Positions 16,766 through 23,272 of a stretch of DNA of 64,000 nt are shown one piece after another; within the stretch, counting starts at the first letter, position 1; each line of letters begins with the position of its first letter. The notes under the pieces were generated by a model. The model was not told the origin of the DNA and made no database searches. It worked only from the letters and a program-made list of their open reading frames with translations. The translations under genes and the position numbers were made by a program. The stretch comes from Adhaeribacter terrigena (GTDB taxonomy: Bacteria > Bacteroidota > Bacteroidia > Cytophagales > Hymenobacteraceae), in the NCBI RefSeq assembly GCF_016623615.1, contig NZ_JAEHFX010000003.1, positions 528,020-592,019 of the forward strand, in the 5' to 3' direction.

Positions 16766-17734
16766 TCAGTCTTTATAAATAGCTACAAAAGCAGGCTCGT
16801 TATTTTTGCAGGAAGCCCGGTACATGCCTTCCGAATTGAATGGCAGCGCAATATTACCGTGCCGGTCGATAGCAATTAAGCCCCCTTCCCCACCAAATTT
16901 CACCAGCTTATCGTTCACTACCAGTTTGCAGGCTTCCTGCAGGGCAAGCCCGCGGTATTCCATCAGGCAGGAAATATCGTGGGCTACTACGGCCCGCATG
17001 AAAAATTCGCCGTGGCCGGTGCAGGAAATAGCGCAGGTTGCGTTGTTCGCATAGGTTCCGGCCCCGATTATAGGCGTATCGCCGATGCGGTTATAGTTCT
17101 TGTTGGTCATGCCGCCGGTAGAGGTTGCGGCTGCCAGGTTTCCGGCCAGATCTAAAGCCACCGCGCCTACGGTACCGAATTTCTTATCGGGATGTTCGGG
17201 CGTTTGCCTGTTCGTTTCCGGTGCAGGTGATTCGGAATGATCAAGCTGGTAGGTATCGGTGTCGCGGATCTGTTGCCACTGATCGTAGCGCAACTGGTTA
17301 AAAAAATAGGTTTCCGGCTCAAATTCAAGTTTGAGTTGCCGGGCAAAATCTTCGGCCCCCGGATAACTTAATAGTACATGGTCGGAATGCTTCATAACGC
17401 AATGCGCAAGTTTAATAGGATTTTTCACATTTCGTACCCCGCTTACTGCACCCGCCTTCAGATCAACTCCGCTCATGATCGAAGCATCCATTTCGTGCTT
17501 GCCGGCCTTGGTAAAAACCGACCCTTTGCCGGCGTTGAACAATTCGCAGTTTTCGAGGCACATCACGGTAGCCTCCACGGCATCTAAGGCAGAATGGCCG
17601 GCTGCCAGCAAGGCCCGGCCGGTCTGTAAAGCATTTTCCAGTTCGTGGAGATAACGTTTCTCATCCTCGACAGACATTAGCTGGCGGGTAATGGTGCCGG
17701 CGCCGCCGTGCAAAGCAAGGGCAAAAGTATTCAT
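16766..17734 (-). CDS. iaaA: Isoaspartyl peptidase / L-asparaginase (Ntn hydrolase)
   Basis: 322 residues, a plant-type asparaginase precursor. The autoproteolysis site lies before Thr188 in KKFGTVGAVALD, giving a beta subunit with an N-terminal Thr nucleophile. Supporting motifs are FALALHGGAGT at the N-terminus, STGGMTNK, and GTYANN-CA-S. Family knowledge: cleaves beta-aspartyl dipeptides, including the beta-Asp-Arg released from cyanophycin, and has some asparaginase activity. It converges with the cyanophycinase gene with no base between the stops, a pairing that fits a two-step cyanophycin or isoaspartate salvage route. Confidence 0.92.
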   Translation of the reverse strand: MNTFALALHGGAGTITRQLMSVEDEKRYLHELENALQTGRALLAAGHSALDAVEATVMCLENCELFNAGKGSVFTKAGKHEMDASIMSGVDLKAGAVSGVRNVKNPIKLAHCVMKHSDHVLLSYPGAEDFARQLKLEFEPETYFFNQLRYDQWQQIRDTDTYQLDHSESPAPETNRQTPEHPDKKFGTVGAVALDLAGNLAAATSTGGMTNKNYNRIGDTPIIGAGTYANNATCAISCTGHGEFFMRAVVAHDISCLMEYRGLALQEACKLVVNDKLVKFGGEGGLIAIDRHGNIALPFNSEGMYRASCKNNEPAFVAIYKD

Positions 17735-17737
17735 AAG

Positions 17738-17767
17738 CAGTTTTTAAGAGTAAAACCATATGGTTTC
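17738..17767 (+). repeat. 30-nt dispersed element (plus orientation)
   Basis: CAGTTTTT and, 19 nt on, CATATGG inside AAAACCATATGGTTTC. It starts 3 nt upstream of the isoaspartyl peptidase start but reads away from it. Confidence 0.5.
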
Positions 17768-17948
17768 TGGGCTTACGCGAAACGGGCCAGAAGGTGGCAG
17801 AAGTACGTCGGAATTACCGGCTGGTCAGATAACATGTTGTTCACCCATTCAAGAACGTAAGAATTTCAGGCTGAAACTTTTAAGAAAAAAATAGCAGAAA
17901 CTGGCATTTTTGCCGCCCATTCATGGAATTATTCAGGCCGTTTTTACG

Positions 17949-17956
17949 TATATTTG
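17949..17956 (+). promoter_or_regulatory. -7 element of the DUF3127 gene
   Basis: TATATTTG, a full match to TAnnTTTG, 40 nt before the ATG. The -33 region is weak. Confidence 0.45.
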
Positions 17957-17996
17957 TGTAAGTAATATATAAAGAAAAATTATTAAAGAGAGTATT

Positions 17997-18371
17997 ATGG
18001 CTTACGACGCCCAAGGTAAATTACACGAGATTTTCGACGAACAGCAGGTAAGTGAAAAATTCAAAAAGCGCGAATTTGTGCTGGAGATTCCGGATGGTGC
18101 TTATACGAATCATATCAAATTCCAATTAACCCAGGATAAATGCAGCCTGATCGACCAGTTTAAAGTTGGCGATGAAGTAAAAGTTGCTTTTAACCTTTCC
18201 GGTAAGCCTTTCACCAAAAACGGCACAACCATGTATTTCACGAATTTAGGTGCGTGGCGCATTGAGCCGGCCGGTGCTCCGCAGGCGGGTGGACAGTCGC
18301 GTGCAGCAGCTCCACAGGCAGCCGCCTCTACTTTTGCAATGGACGAAGCAGACAACGACCTGCCTTTCTAA
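17997..18371 (+). CDS. DUF3127 domain protein (OB-fold, single-strand-binding type)
   Basis: 124 residues. The DUF3127 core covers about 1-92 (GKLHEIFDEQQVSEKFKKR, FQLTQDKCSLIDQFKVGDEV, YFTNLGAWRIE), a predicted OB fold. An Ala/Gln-rich linker follows, and the acidic tail is DEADNDLPF. The tail closely resembles the acidic tip of SSB proteins (DDDIPF), which recruits partner enzymes. Probable single-stranded nucleic-acid-binding protein. The inference comes from fold and tail, not from a known assay on this family member. A terminator follows. Confidence 0.85.
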   Translation: MAYDAQGKLHEIFDEQQVSEKFKKREFVLEIPDGAYTNHIKFQLTQDKCSLIDQFKVGDEVKVAFNLSGKPFTKNGTTMYFTNLGAWRIEPAGAPQAGGQSRAAAPQAAASTFAMDEADNDLPF

Positions 18372-18392
18372 ACGAATACCAACATATATTTT

Positions 18393-18423
18393 AAAAATGC
18401 GGGCTGCAAGGTCCGCATTTTTT
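18393..18423 (+). terminator. Terminator of the DUF3127 gene
   Basis: AAAAATGCGG pairs with CCGCATTTTTT around a 10-nt loop. It also ends the convergent small-protein gene at 18426. Confidence 0.75.
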
Positions 18424-18425
18424 GT

Positions 18426-18605
18426 TTAACGGCGCGGGTGTTCTTTGCGGTAACCCACCACTAAAATGATGATCCAGACCGGAAAAAAAGCCGTGACAAT
18501 GGAAGCGAAATATGGATCTACGGTAAAAAACAAAACGAAGTAAAGCAGCAAATTAATTATTAATCCGGCAATTCCGGTAACGTAATACGGATTTCGTTTT
18601 TTCAT
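18426..18605 (-). CDS. Small membrane protein, 59 aa
   Basis: Starts MKKRNPYYVTGIAGLIINLL and ends VGYRKEHPRR before TAA. It has two hydrophobic segments (about 8-30 and 36-53) with basic residues at both termini, so both ends are predicted cytoplasmic (a two-helix hairpin). It has a clean ATG and stop and is convergent with the DUF3127 gene on the other side of a shared terminator. I do not know a name for the family. The composition strongly suggests a real gene. Confidence 0.65.
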   Translation of the reverse strand: MKKRNPYYVTGIAGLIINLLLYFVLFFTVDPYFASIVTAFFPVWIIILVVGYRKEHPRR

Positions 18606-18705
18606 AAATAAAGGCCGGTTATTCTACCATTTGAACGTAAAACGGGCAGGTCGGTTCGGAACCTAAATTTTAATTAAGAAGTAACTAATTTGCAGTAGCA
18701 GTTAA

Positions 18706-18735
18706 TACTTCTTATAACTAAAACCCTACCATTTT
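18706..18735 (+). repeat. 30-nt dispersed element upstream of the SDR gene
   Basis: TACTTCTT and, 19 nt on, CCTACCATTTT within AAAACCCTACCATTTT. It reads toward the SDR start at 18812. Confidence 0.5.
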
Positions 18736-18811
18736 ATCTTCCGTTCGGTACCAATACAACCCGGTAATAATTAGCTGAAATAACCCTTTAAAATCGCTGC
18801 TACGCCAAATC

Positions 18812-19687
18812 ATGTTCGATCCGGAAAAACTTACTTCGCAAAGCTTAGCCAATAAAATTGCGGTAGTTACCGGGGCCAGTTCAGGCATTGGTAAAATAAC
18901 GGCGCGGGAACTGGCCAGGCTCGGGGCGCAGGTGCTCATGATCTGCCGCAATCCGGAAAAAGGTGAATCAGCCCGGCAGGAAATTATGGCGAAAACCGGT
19001 AATCAAAACGTAATGCTTTTTCAGGCCGATCTGAGTTTAATGCGCGAAGTCCGCCGGGTTGCAAAAGAAATAAACGATAAATTTCCCCGGCTGGATATTT
19101 TAATAAACAATGCCGGTATGATGCCTGGAAAAAGGACAGTTACTTCTGAAGGATTTGAGCTTTCCTGGGCTACCAATTACCTTTCGGTTTTTCTGCTAAC
19201 CAACCTGCTGCTCGATAAACTAATGGCTGCCGAATCGGCCCGGATCATCAATGTTTCTTCGGAAGTACACCGGCTGGGACAGATCAATTTGCAGGATATG
19301 CACAAACCCGGCAAGTACAGTTCCATAACCGCTTATGCCGACAGCAAACTGGCTACCATCATGTTTACCTATGAACTGGCCCGCCGCCTCGAGCTAACCG
19401 GCATTACGGCTAATTGCCTGCACCCGGGCGTAGTGGCAACGAACGTTACCGGGCAAGCCCACACCGCCATGAAATATTTGTTTATGCTGGGGCGGCCTTT
19501 TATGCGATCTGCGGAAAAAGGTGCGGAAACTACCTTATTTTTGGCTACCTCACCAACTTTAACCGGCGTAAGCGGCCTGTATTACAAAAATAAAAAAGCG
19601 GTACGCTCTTCGGGCCAAAGTTACAATCCGGCAATTGCCAGACGTTTATGGACCCAAACCGAAAAACAAACCGGTTTTCAAGCTTAA
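18812..19687 (+). CDS. SDR-family oxidoreductase (retinol-dehydrogenase-like)
   Basis: 291 residues with a Rossmann fold. NAD(P) binding is by VVTGASSGIGK (22-32), with Arg-rich CRNPEKGE after strand 2 suggesting NADP preference. NNAG (about 98), catalytic Ser in NVSSEVH, and YADSK (Tyr/Lys, about 172-176) complete the active site. The length and order match the classical SDR group annotated as retinol-dehydrogenase-like. The natural substrate is unknown. The AlbA_2 gene follows after 36 nt, so co-transcription is likely. Confidence 0.88.
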   Translation: MFDPEKLTSQSLANKIAVVTGASSGIGKITARELARLGAQVLMICRNPEKGESARQEIMAKTGNQNVMLFQADLSLMREVRRVAKEINDKFPRLDILINNAGMMPGKRTVTSEGFELSWATNYLSVFLLTNLLLDKLMAAESARIINVSSEVHRLGQINLQDMHKPGKYSSITAYADSKLATIMFTYELARRLELTGITANCLHPGVVATNVTGQAHTAMKYLFMLGRPFMRSAEKGAETTLFLATSPTLTGVSGLYYKNKKAVRSSGQSYNPAIARRLWTQTEKQTGFQA

Positions 19688-19723
19688 AAGCCCCAATACT
19701 GCTCTGTTTGGGCAAACCAGCAC

Positions 19724-20347
19724 ATGAATGAACTACAGCTACTTATTTCCGGAGGCGAAAGCGATACGCTCGATTTTAAAAAGCGTATCCAGCAACCAGA
19801 CCGGATTGCCCGCACCCTGGCTTCGTTTGCCAATACCCGCGGCGGAATTATCCTGGTTGGGGTAATGGATAACGGTGAAGTTACCGGCATTGACCCGGAA
19901 GAAGAAATTTATACGCTGCAACAGGCTGCCGATTATTACTGTGAACCTCCAGTAAACATCTTTTTCAAAGAACTGGAAAATGAAGATGGCAAAACCGTGC
20001 TTAAAGTTATTATTCCCGAAAGCGTTGAAAAGCCTCACCTGGTGAAAGTTAAGGAAGGCGACTGGCGCAGCTATGTGCGGGTGAAAGACGAAACCGTGCT
20101 AAGCAGCAACATGGCCGGGAAGATCCTGAAAAATGAATTAACCCAAAAAGCGCCGCTGCCACTTGACAGCCAGGAAATTGCTTTAATGGATTTTCTGAAA
20201 GCGAACCGCCGGATCACCCAAAAACAATTTATGAAACTGGTGAATATTTCGCACCCCCGCGCTTACCGTATTTTAATCCGGATGGTTTTAGCGGGCGCCA
20301 TTCGACTTCACCAAGCAGAACCCGAAGATTATTATACGTTAGCCTGA
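19724..20347 (+). CDS. AlbA_2 (Schlafen-type) putative DNA-binding protein with C-terminal wHTH
   Basis: 207 residues. The N-terminal AlbA_2 domain spans about 1-130 (ESDTLDFKKRIQQPDRIART, FANTRGGIILVGVMDNGEV, then RSYVRVKDETVLSS). The C-terminal region (about 150-200, KANRRITQKQFMKLVNISHP) looks like a winged helix. Family knowledge: AlbA_2 proteins are annotated as transcriptional regulators or nucleic-acid-binding proteins and are often linked to stress or defence loci. No partner is evident here. A 17-bp hairpin lies about 45 nt downstream of the stop. Confidence 0.82.
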   Translation: MNELQLLISGGESDTLDFKKRIQQPDRIARTLASFANTRGGIILVGVMDNGEVTGIDPEEEIYTLQQAADYYCEPPVNIFFKELENEDGKTVLKVIIPESVEKPHLVKVKEGDWRSYVRVKDETVLSSNMAGKILKNELTQKAPLPLDSQEIALMDFLKANRRITQKQFMKLVNISHPRAYRILIRMVLAGAIRLHQAEPEDYYTLA

Positions 20348-20390
20348 CCCGGAAAAGTCGCTCTTTTTAAAAGTTTAAGGCCAGTATAAA

Positions 20391-20429
20391 ACAAGCAAGT
20401 CCCGGAAGAGCTTTCCGGGACTTGCTTGT
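20391..20429 (+). terminator. Terminator-like hairpin, 17-bp perfect stem
   Basis: ACAAGCAAGTCCCGGAA (20391-20407) pairs with 20413-20429 around GAGCT. It lacks a strong T tract on plus and is followed directly by a pair of dispersed elements. Confidence 0.6.
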
Positions 20430-20431
20430 AA

Positions 20432-20470
20432 AAAACGCTATGGTTTGAGGTCATAAAACCATAGCGTTTT
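20432..20470. repeat. Two dispersed-element cores facing each other
   Basis: AAAACGCTATGGTTT (20432-20446) and AAAACCATAGCGTTTT (20455-20470) are inverted copies separated by 8 nt. They can form a 15-bp hairpin. Confidence 0.65.
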
Positions 20471-20510
20471 GCAGAAAATTTAATGGTTTCCGATATTCCG
20501 GGAAGGAATA

Positions 20511-20621
20511 TTAGTCGTGTTTTTTAGAATTTTTCTTTTCGAGTTTTGCAGCTTTCTTCTCCTTGTCGGTTTTAGCTGGTTTCTTTTTCTCTTCTTTGCG
20601 GGCGTCTTGTGCTTTAGCCAT
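20511..20621 (-). CDS. Small lysine-rich protein, 36 aa
   Basis: Starts MAKAQDARKEEKKKPAKTDK and ends KKNSKKHD before TAA. Nearly every residue is Lys, Glu, Ala or Asp, so it is probably disordered and strongly basic. It has a clear ATG and stop in an otherwise empty spacer. Short KA-rich proteins of this sort occur in Bacteroidota and may bind nucleic acid or ribosomes. That role is a guess. Confidence 0.5.
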   Translation of the reverse strand: MAKAQDARKEEKKKPAKTDKEKKAAKLEKKNSKKHD

Positions 20622-20751
20622 TATTTTTAAAGTTAAAGTAGAAGTTCTGTTTTAAGATCAACTGCCAAAGTAAATAAATTATTGCCGAAACCCGAATAAG
20701 ATTGGCAAATTCTTTTAATTCTACCCCGCGCGGCTTCCTTTAAACGCATAA

Positions 20752-20781
20752 AAAACGCTATGGTTTTGCCCGGAAAAAGTA
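20752..20781 (-). repeat. 30-nt dispersed element (minus orientation)
   Basis: On minus: TACTTTTT and, 19 nt on, CATAGCGTTTT. It lies upstream of the small lysine-rich gene (minus strand), 131 nt from its start. A further core-like AAAATATAGCGTTTTTT lies at about 20862-20877 on plus. Confidence 0.65.
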
Positions 20782-20986
20782 GTGCAAATTTCATGGTTTT
20801 CAGCTGAAAATTAATGCTTTCTTTTTCAGAAAGTTAGTTATAAAATCCGTTTTAAGTTTTAAAAATATAGCGTTTTTTATATTCAGTTTTTGTCTTTACG
20901 CGTACAAGAAACTAAGCTTGAACTCCACAAACTTCCGCTAAATAAAATTAGCATCCAGGCTCTAAGCATGAAAACACACTCCTTTT

Positions 20987-22327
20987 ATGACCGAAAAACA
21001 GAAAGCCAAACAGAAAAAAATGTTCGTGCTCGATACTTCTGTGATCTTGTACGACCATAGCGCCGTAGAACATTTTGGGCCGCACGATGTAGCCATTCCG
21101 ATTACCGTACTGGAAGAGCTCGACAATTTCAAAAAAGGGAACGACATCAAGAATTTTGAAGCCCGCGAATTTATCCGGTACATCGATGATCTTTCTTCTT
21201 CCAGCCGTTTGCAGGAATGGATCCCGCTGGGAGGCAAAGACAAAGGTCGTTTCCGGGTGCTCATGAGCCACGAATCGGAGATTGATGCCGAAAAGGTTTT
21301 TGGTGAACAAAAAGCCGACCATAAGATCCTGAATTCCGCGCTGCAACTGCAACAGGAAAATCCGAAATTTCTGGTAGTGCTGGTTTCGAAAGATATAAAT
21401 CTTCGCCTAAAAGCCCGTTCGCTTAATTTAATTGCCGAAGATTACGAAACCGGGAAAGTGCAGAATGTTTCGTCGCTTTATACCGGCATAGATGAACTGC
21501 AAAACGTAAGCGACGAAGCCATTGCAGAACTCTACGAAAAAGGCAGCTGCGATTGCACCCGGATCATCGAAAATCCGCCTAAAGACAATCATTATTTTAT
21601 TTTACGCGGAGCCAACAGTTCCATTCTGGCCTATTTTAACCCTGAACAAAAACGAATTGAACGGGTAGATAAAATGATGGCATACGGCATAAAACCGCGC
21701 AACGCCGAGCAAACGTTTGCCATGCATGCCATTATGAATCCGGCCGTAAAACTGGTTACCATTCAGGGCATTGCCGGTACCGGAAAAACGCTGCTGGCCT
21801 TGGCGGGTGCCCTGGAACAACGCCGCAATTTCTGGCAGATCTACCTGGCCCGGCCTATTGTTCCGCTCAGCAACAAAGATATTGGTTATTTGCCCGGCGA
21901 TATAAAAAGCAAGCTGAACCCGTACATGGAGCCGCTCTGGGATAACCTGAAATTCATTCAGAACCAATATTCGGAGAACAGCAAGGAGGCCAGCAAACTG
22001 AAGGAAATGGTGGAGCAGGAAAAACTGATGATCGTGCCTTTGGCCTACATTCGCGGACGGAGTATTTCGAACGTGATCTTTATTGTGGATGAAGCACAGA
22101 ATTTAACGCCGCACGAAGTAAAAACGATCATTTCCCGCGCCGGCGAAAACACCAAAATTATCTTCACCGGCGACATTTTCCAGATCGATACACCTTACCT
22201 CGATACGCAAAGCAACGGCCTCTCCTACCTGATCGATAAAGCGAAGAACCACAAGCTTTACGCGCACATTACGCTGCAAAAAGGGGAACGCTCCGATCTG
22301 GCAAACCTGGCAAATGAGCTGTTATAA
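20987..22327 (+). CDS. PhoH-family ATPase with N-terminal PIN domain
   Basis: 446 residues. The PIN nuclease domain (about 11-150) carries its first acidic motif in MFVLDTSVILYDH and a further acid in VLEELDNFKKG. The PhoH ATPase domain (about 230-446) has Walker A GIAGTGKT (about 261-268) and Walker B VIFIVDEAQN (about 364-373), then FTGDIFQID. Family knowledge: PIN-PhoH (YlaK/PhoH2-type) proteins are sequence-dependent RNA helicase/ribonucleases. The usual annotation as phosphate-starvation protein is historical. It is monocistronic, downstream of several dispersed elements. Confidence 0.92.
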   Translation: MTEKQKAKQKKMFVLDTSVILYDHSAVEHFGPHDVAIPITVLEELDNFKKGNDIKNFEAREFIRYIDDLSSSSRLQEWIPLGGKDKGRFRVLMSHESEIDAEKVFGEQKADHKILNSALQLQQENPKFLVVLVSKDINLRLKARSLNLIAEDYETGKVQNVSSLYTGIDELQNVSDEAIAELYEKGSCDCTRIIENPPKDNHYFILRGANSSILAYFNPEQKRIERVDKMMAYGIKPRNAEQTFAMHAIMNPAVKLVTIQGIAGTGKTLLALAGALEQRRNFWQIYLARPIVPLSNKDIGYLPGDIKSKLNPYMEPLWDNLKFIQNQYSENSKEASKLKEMVEQEKLMIVPLAYIRGRSISNVIFIVDEAQNLTPHEVKTIISRAGENTKIIFTGDIFQIDTPYLDTQSNGLSYLIDKAKNHKLYAHITLQKGERSDLANLANELL

Positions 22328-22415
22328 TTTGAAAATTTGAAAGTGAGGAAATGTGAAAAGGAAAACAGATTCTTATTTAACATATTTTTCAAACCAGAAC
22401 CGTTTTAAAGTAAAT

Positions 22416-22456
22416 AAAAAAAGCAGCGCCGGAAATTTCCGGTGCTGCTTTTTTTG
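22416..22456 (-). terminator. Bidirectional terminator between phoH-like and dinB genes
   Basis: A long near-palindrome, AGCAGCGCCGGAAA against TTTCCGGTGCTGCT, flanked by A and T tracts. It can end both convergent genes. A core CATAGCGATTTT follows at 22466-22477 and overlaps the DinB stop. Confidence 0.8.
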
Positions 22457-22475
22457 CTTCAGGGACATAGCGATT

Positions 22476-23012
22476 TTATAAAGAAACTTCCTGTTTTAAA
22501 TAAAGGGTTTGAATAATGTGCAGGTGATGATTTTCGTGCGCGGCAATTACCCAGGCTAAAGAACGAACGTTGTAAGTAGCATTATTGGCTTTCCCAAACC
22601 GGTCGATCATTTCCGGGCTGAAGCTTTTGAAAAGCATGATCGTAGATTGGCGCTGCAAACGGTATTCGGTAATTAGGTCAGCAATTTTGCGGCGGTTCGC
22701 ATCCGAGGCGGCGGCGTAATTATCTTCATCAAAACCGGGCAACATAACCGGCTCTTTTCTGGCAAAGCACAAAGCCCGGTATGCCATGATCCGTTCGGTA
22801 TCGAGCATGTGCTGCAGCAATTCTTTCAGGCTCCACTTTCCTTCAGCATAACCTTTTTCTGTTTCGCTTTCTTCCAGGTTACCAAACAAACGGAGCAGAT
22901 CTTCGCATTGGGTTTCGAGCAAAGCTAAAATATCGGTTTCGGGAAGGCGTTTCAGGTACGTTTCGAAATAGGCCGGGTATTCGCTTGGCGCTGGTTTTTG
23001 CAGATTATTCAT
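22476..23012 (-). CDS. DinB-family protein
   Basis: 178 residues with the DinB/YfiT four-helix-bundle pattern. The metal-binding histidines are in LLQHMLDTERIMAYRAL (helix 2) and AHENHHLHIIQTLY (helix 4). Family knowledge: DinB-like proteins are metal-dependent thiol-transferases or of unknown activity, and the old DNA-damage link does not transfer. A dispersed element ends 4 nt before the ATG, the closest element/start pair in the window. Confidence 0.88.
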   Translation of the reverse strand: MNNLQKPAPSEYPAYFETYLKRLPETDILALLETQCEDLLRLFGNLEESETEKGYAEGKWSLKELLQHMLDTERIMAYRALCFARKEPVMLPGFDEDNYAAASDANRRKIADLITEYRLQRQSTIMLFKSFSPEMIDRFGKANNATYNVRSLAWVIAAHENHHLHIIQTLYLKQEVSL

Positions 23013-23016
23013 AGTA

Positions 23017-23046
23017 AAAACGGTATGGTTTTCGGGTTAAAAAGTG
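23017..23046 (-). repeat. 30-nt dispersed element directly before the dinB start
   Basis: On minus: CACTTTTT and, 19 nt on, CATACCGTTTT, then TACT and the ATG of the DinB gene. Confidence 0.7.
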
Positions 23047-23160
23047 CTTAGCAAGTTAACCGATATTTCAGAAATTCACTTGCCCATTCCTGATTTTTTC
23101 TCTGGTTTTAAAATCTCAATCCTTCCTTAACTTAAAGCGTTTTCAATAAATTTTCAACCA

Positions 23161-23190
23161 AAAACGCTATGGTTGTGGGCCCGGAAAGTC
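23161..23190 (-). repeat. 30-nt dispersed element (minus orientation)
   Basis: On minus: GACTTTCC and, 19 nt on, CATAGCGTTTT. It lies in the divergent spacer between DinB and the S46 peptidase. Confidence 0.65.
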
Positions 23191-23272
23191 GCATAATGAG
23201 CGGATATGTTTCTAAGCCGGCAAGCTTCGGCAATTTTGCTTAACTTCGGCTTTTAAATCTTAATTATTACGA

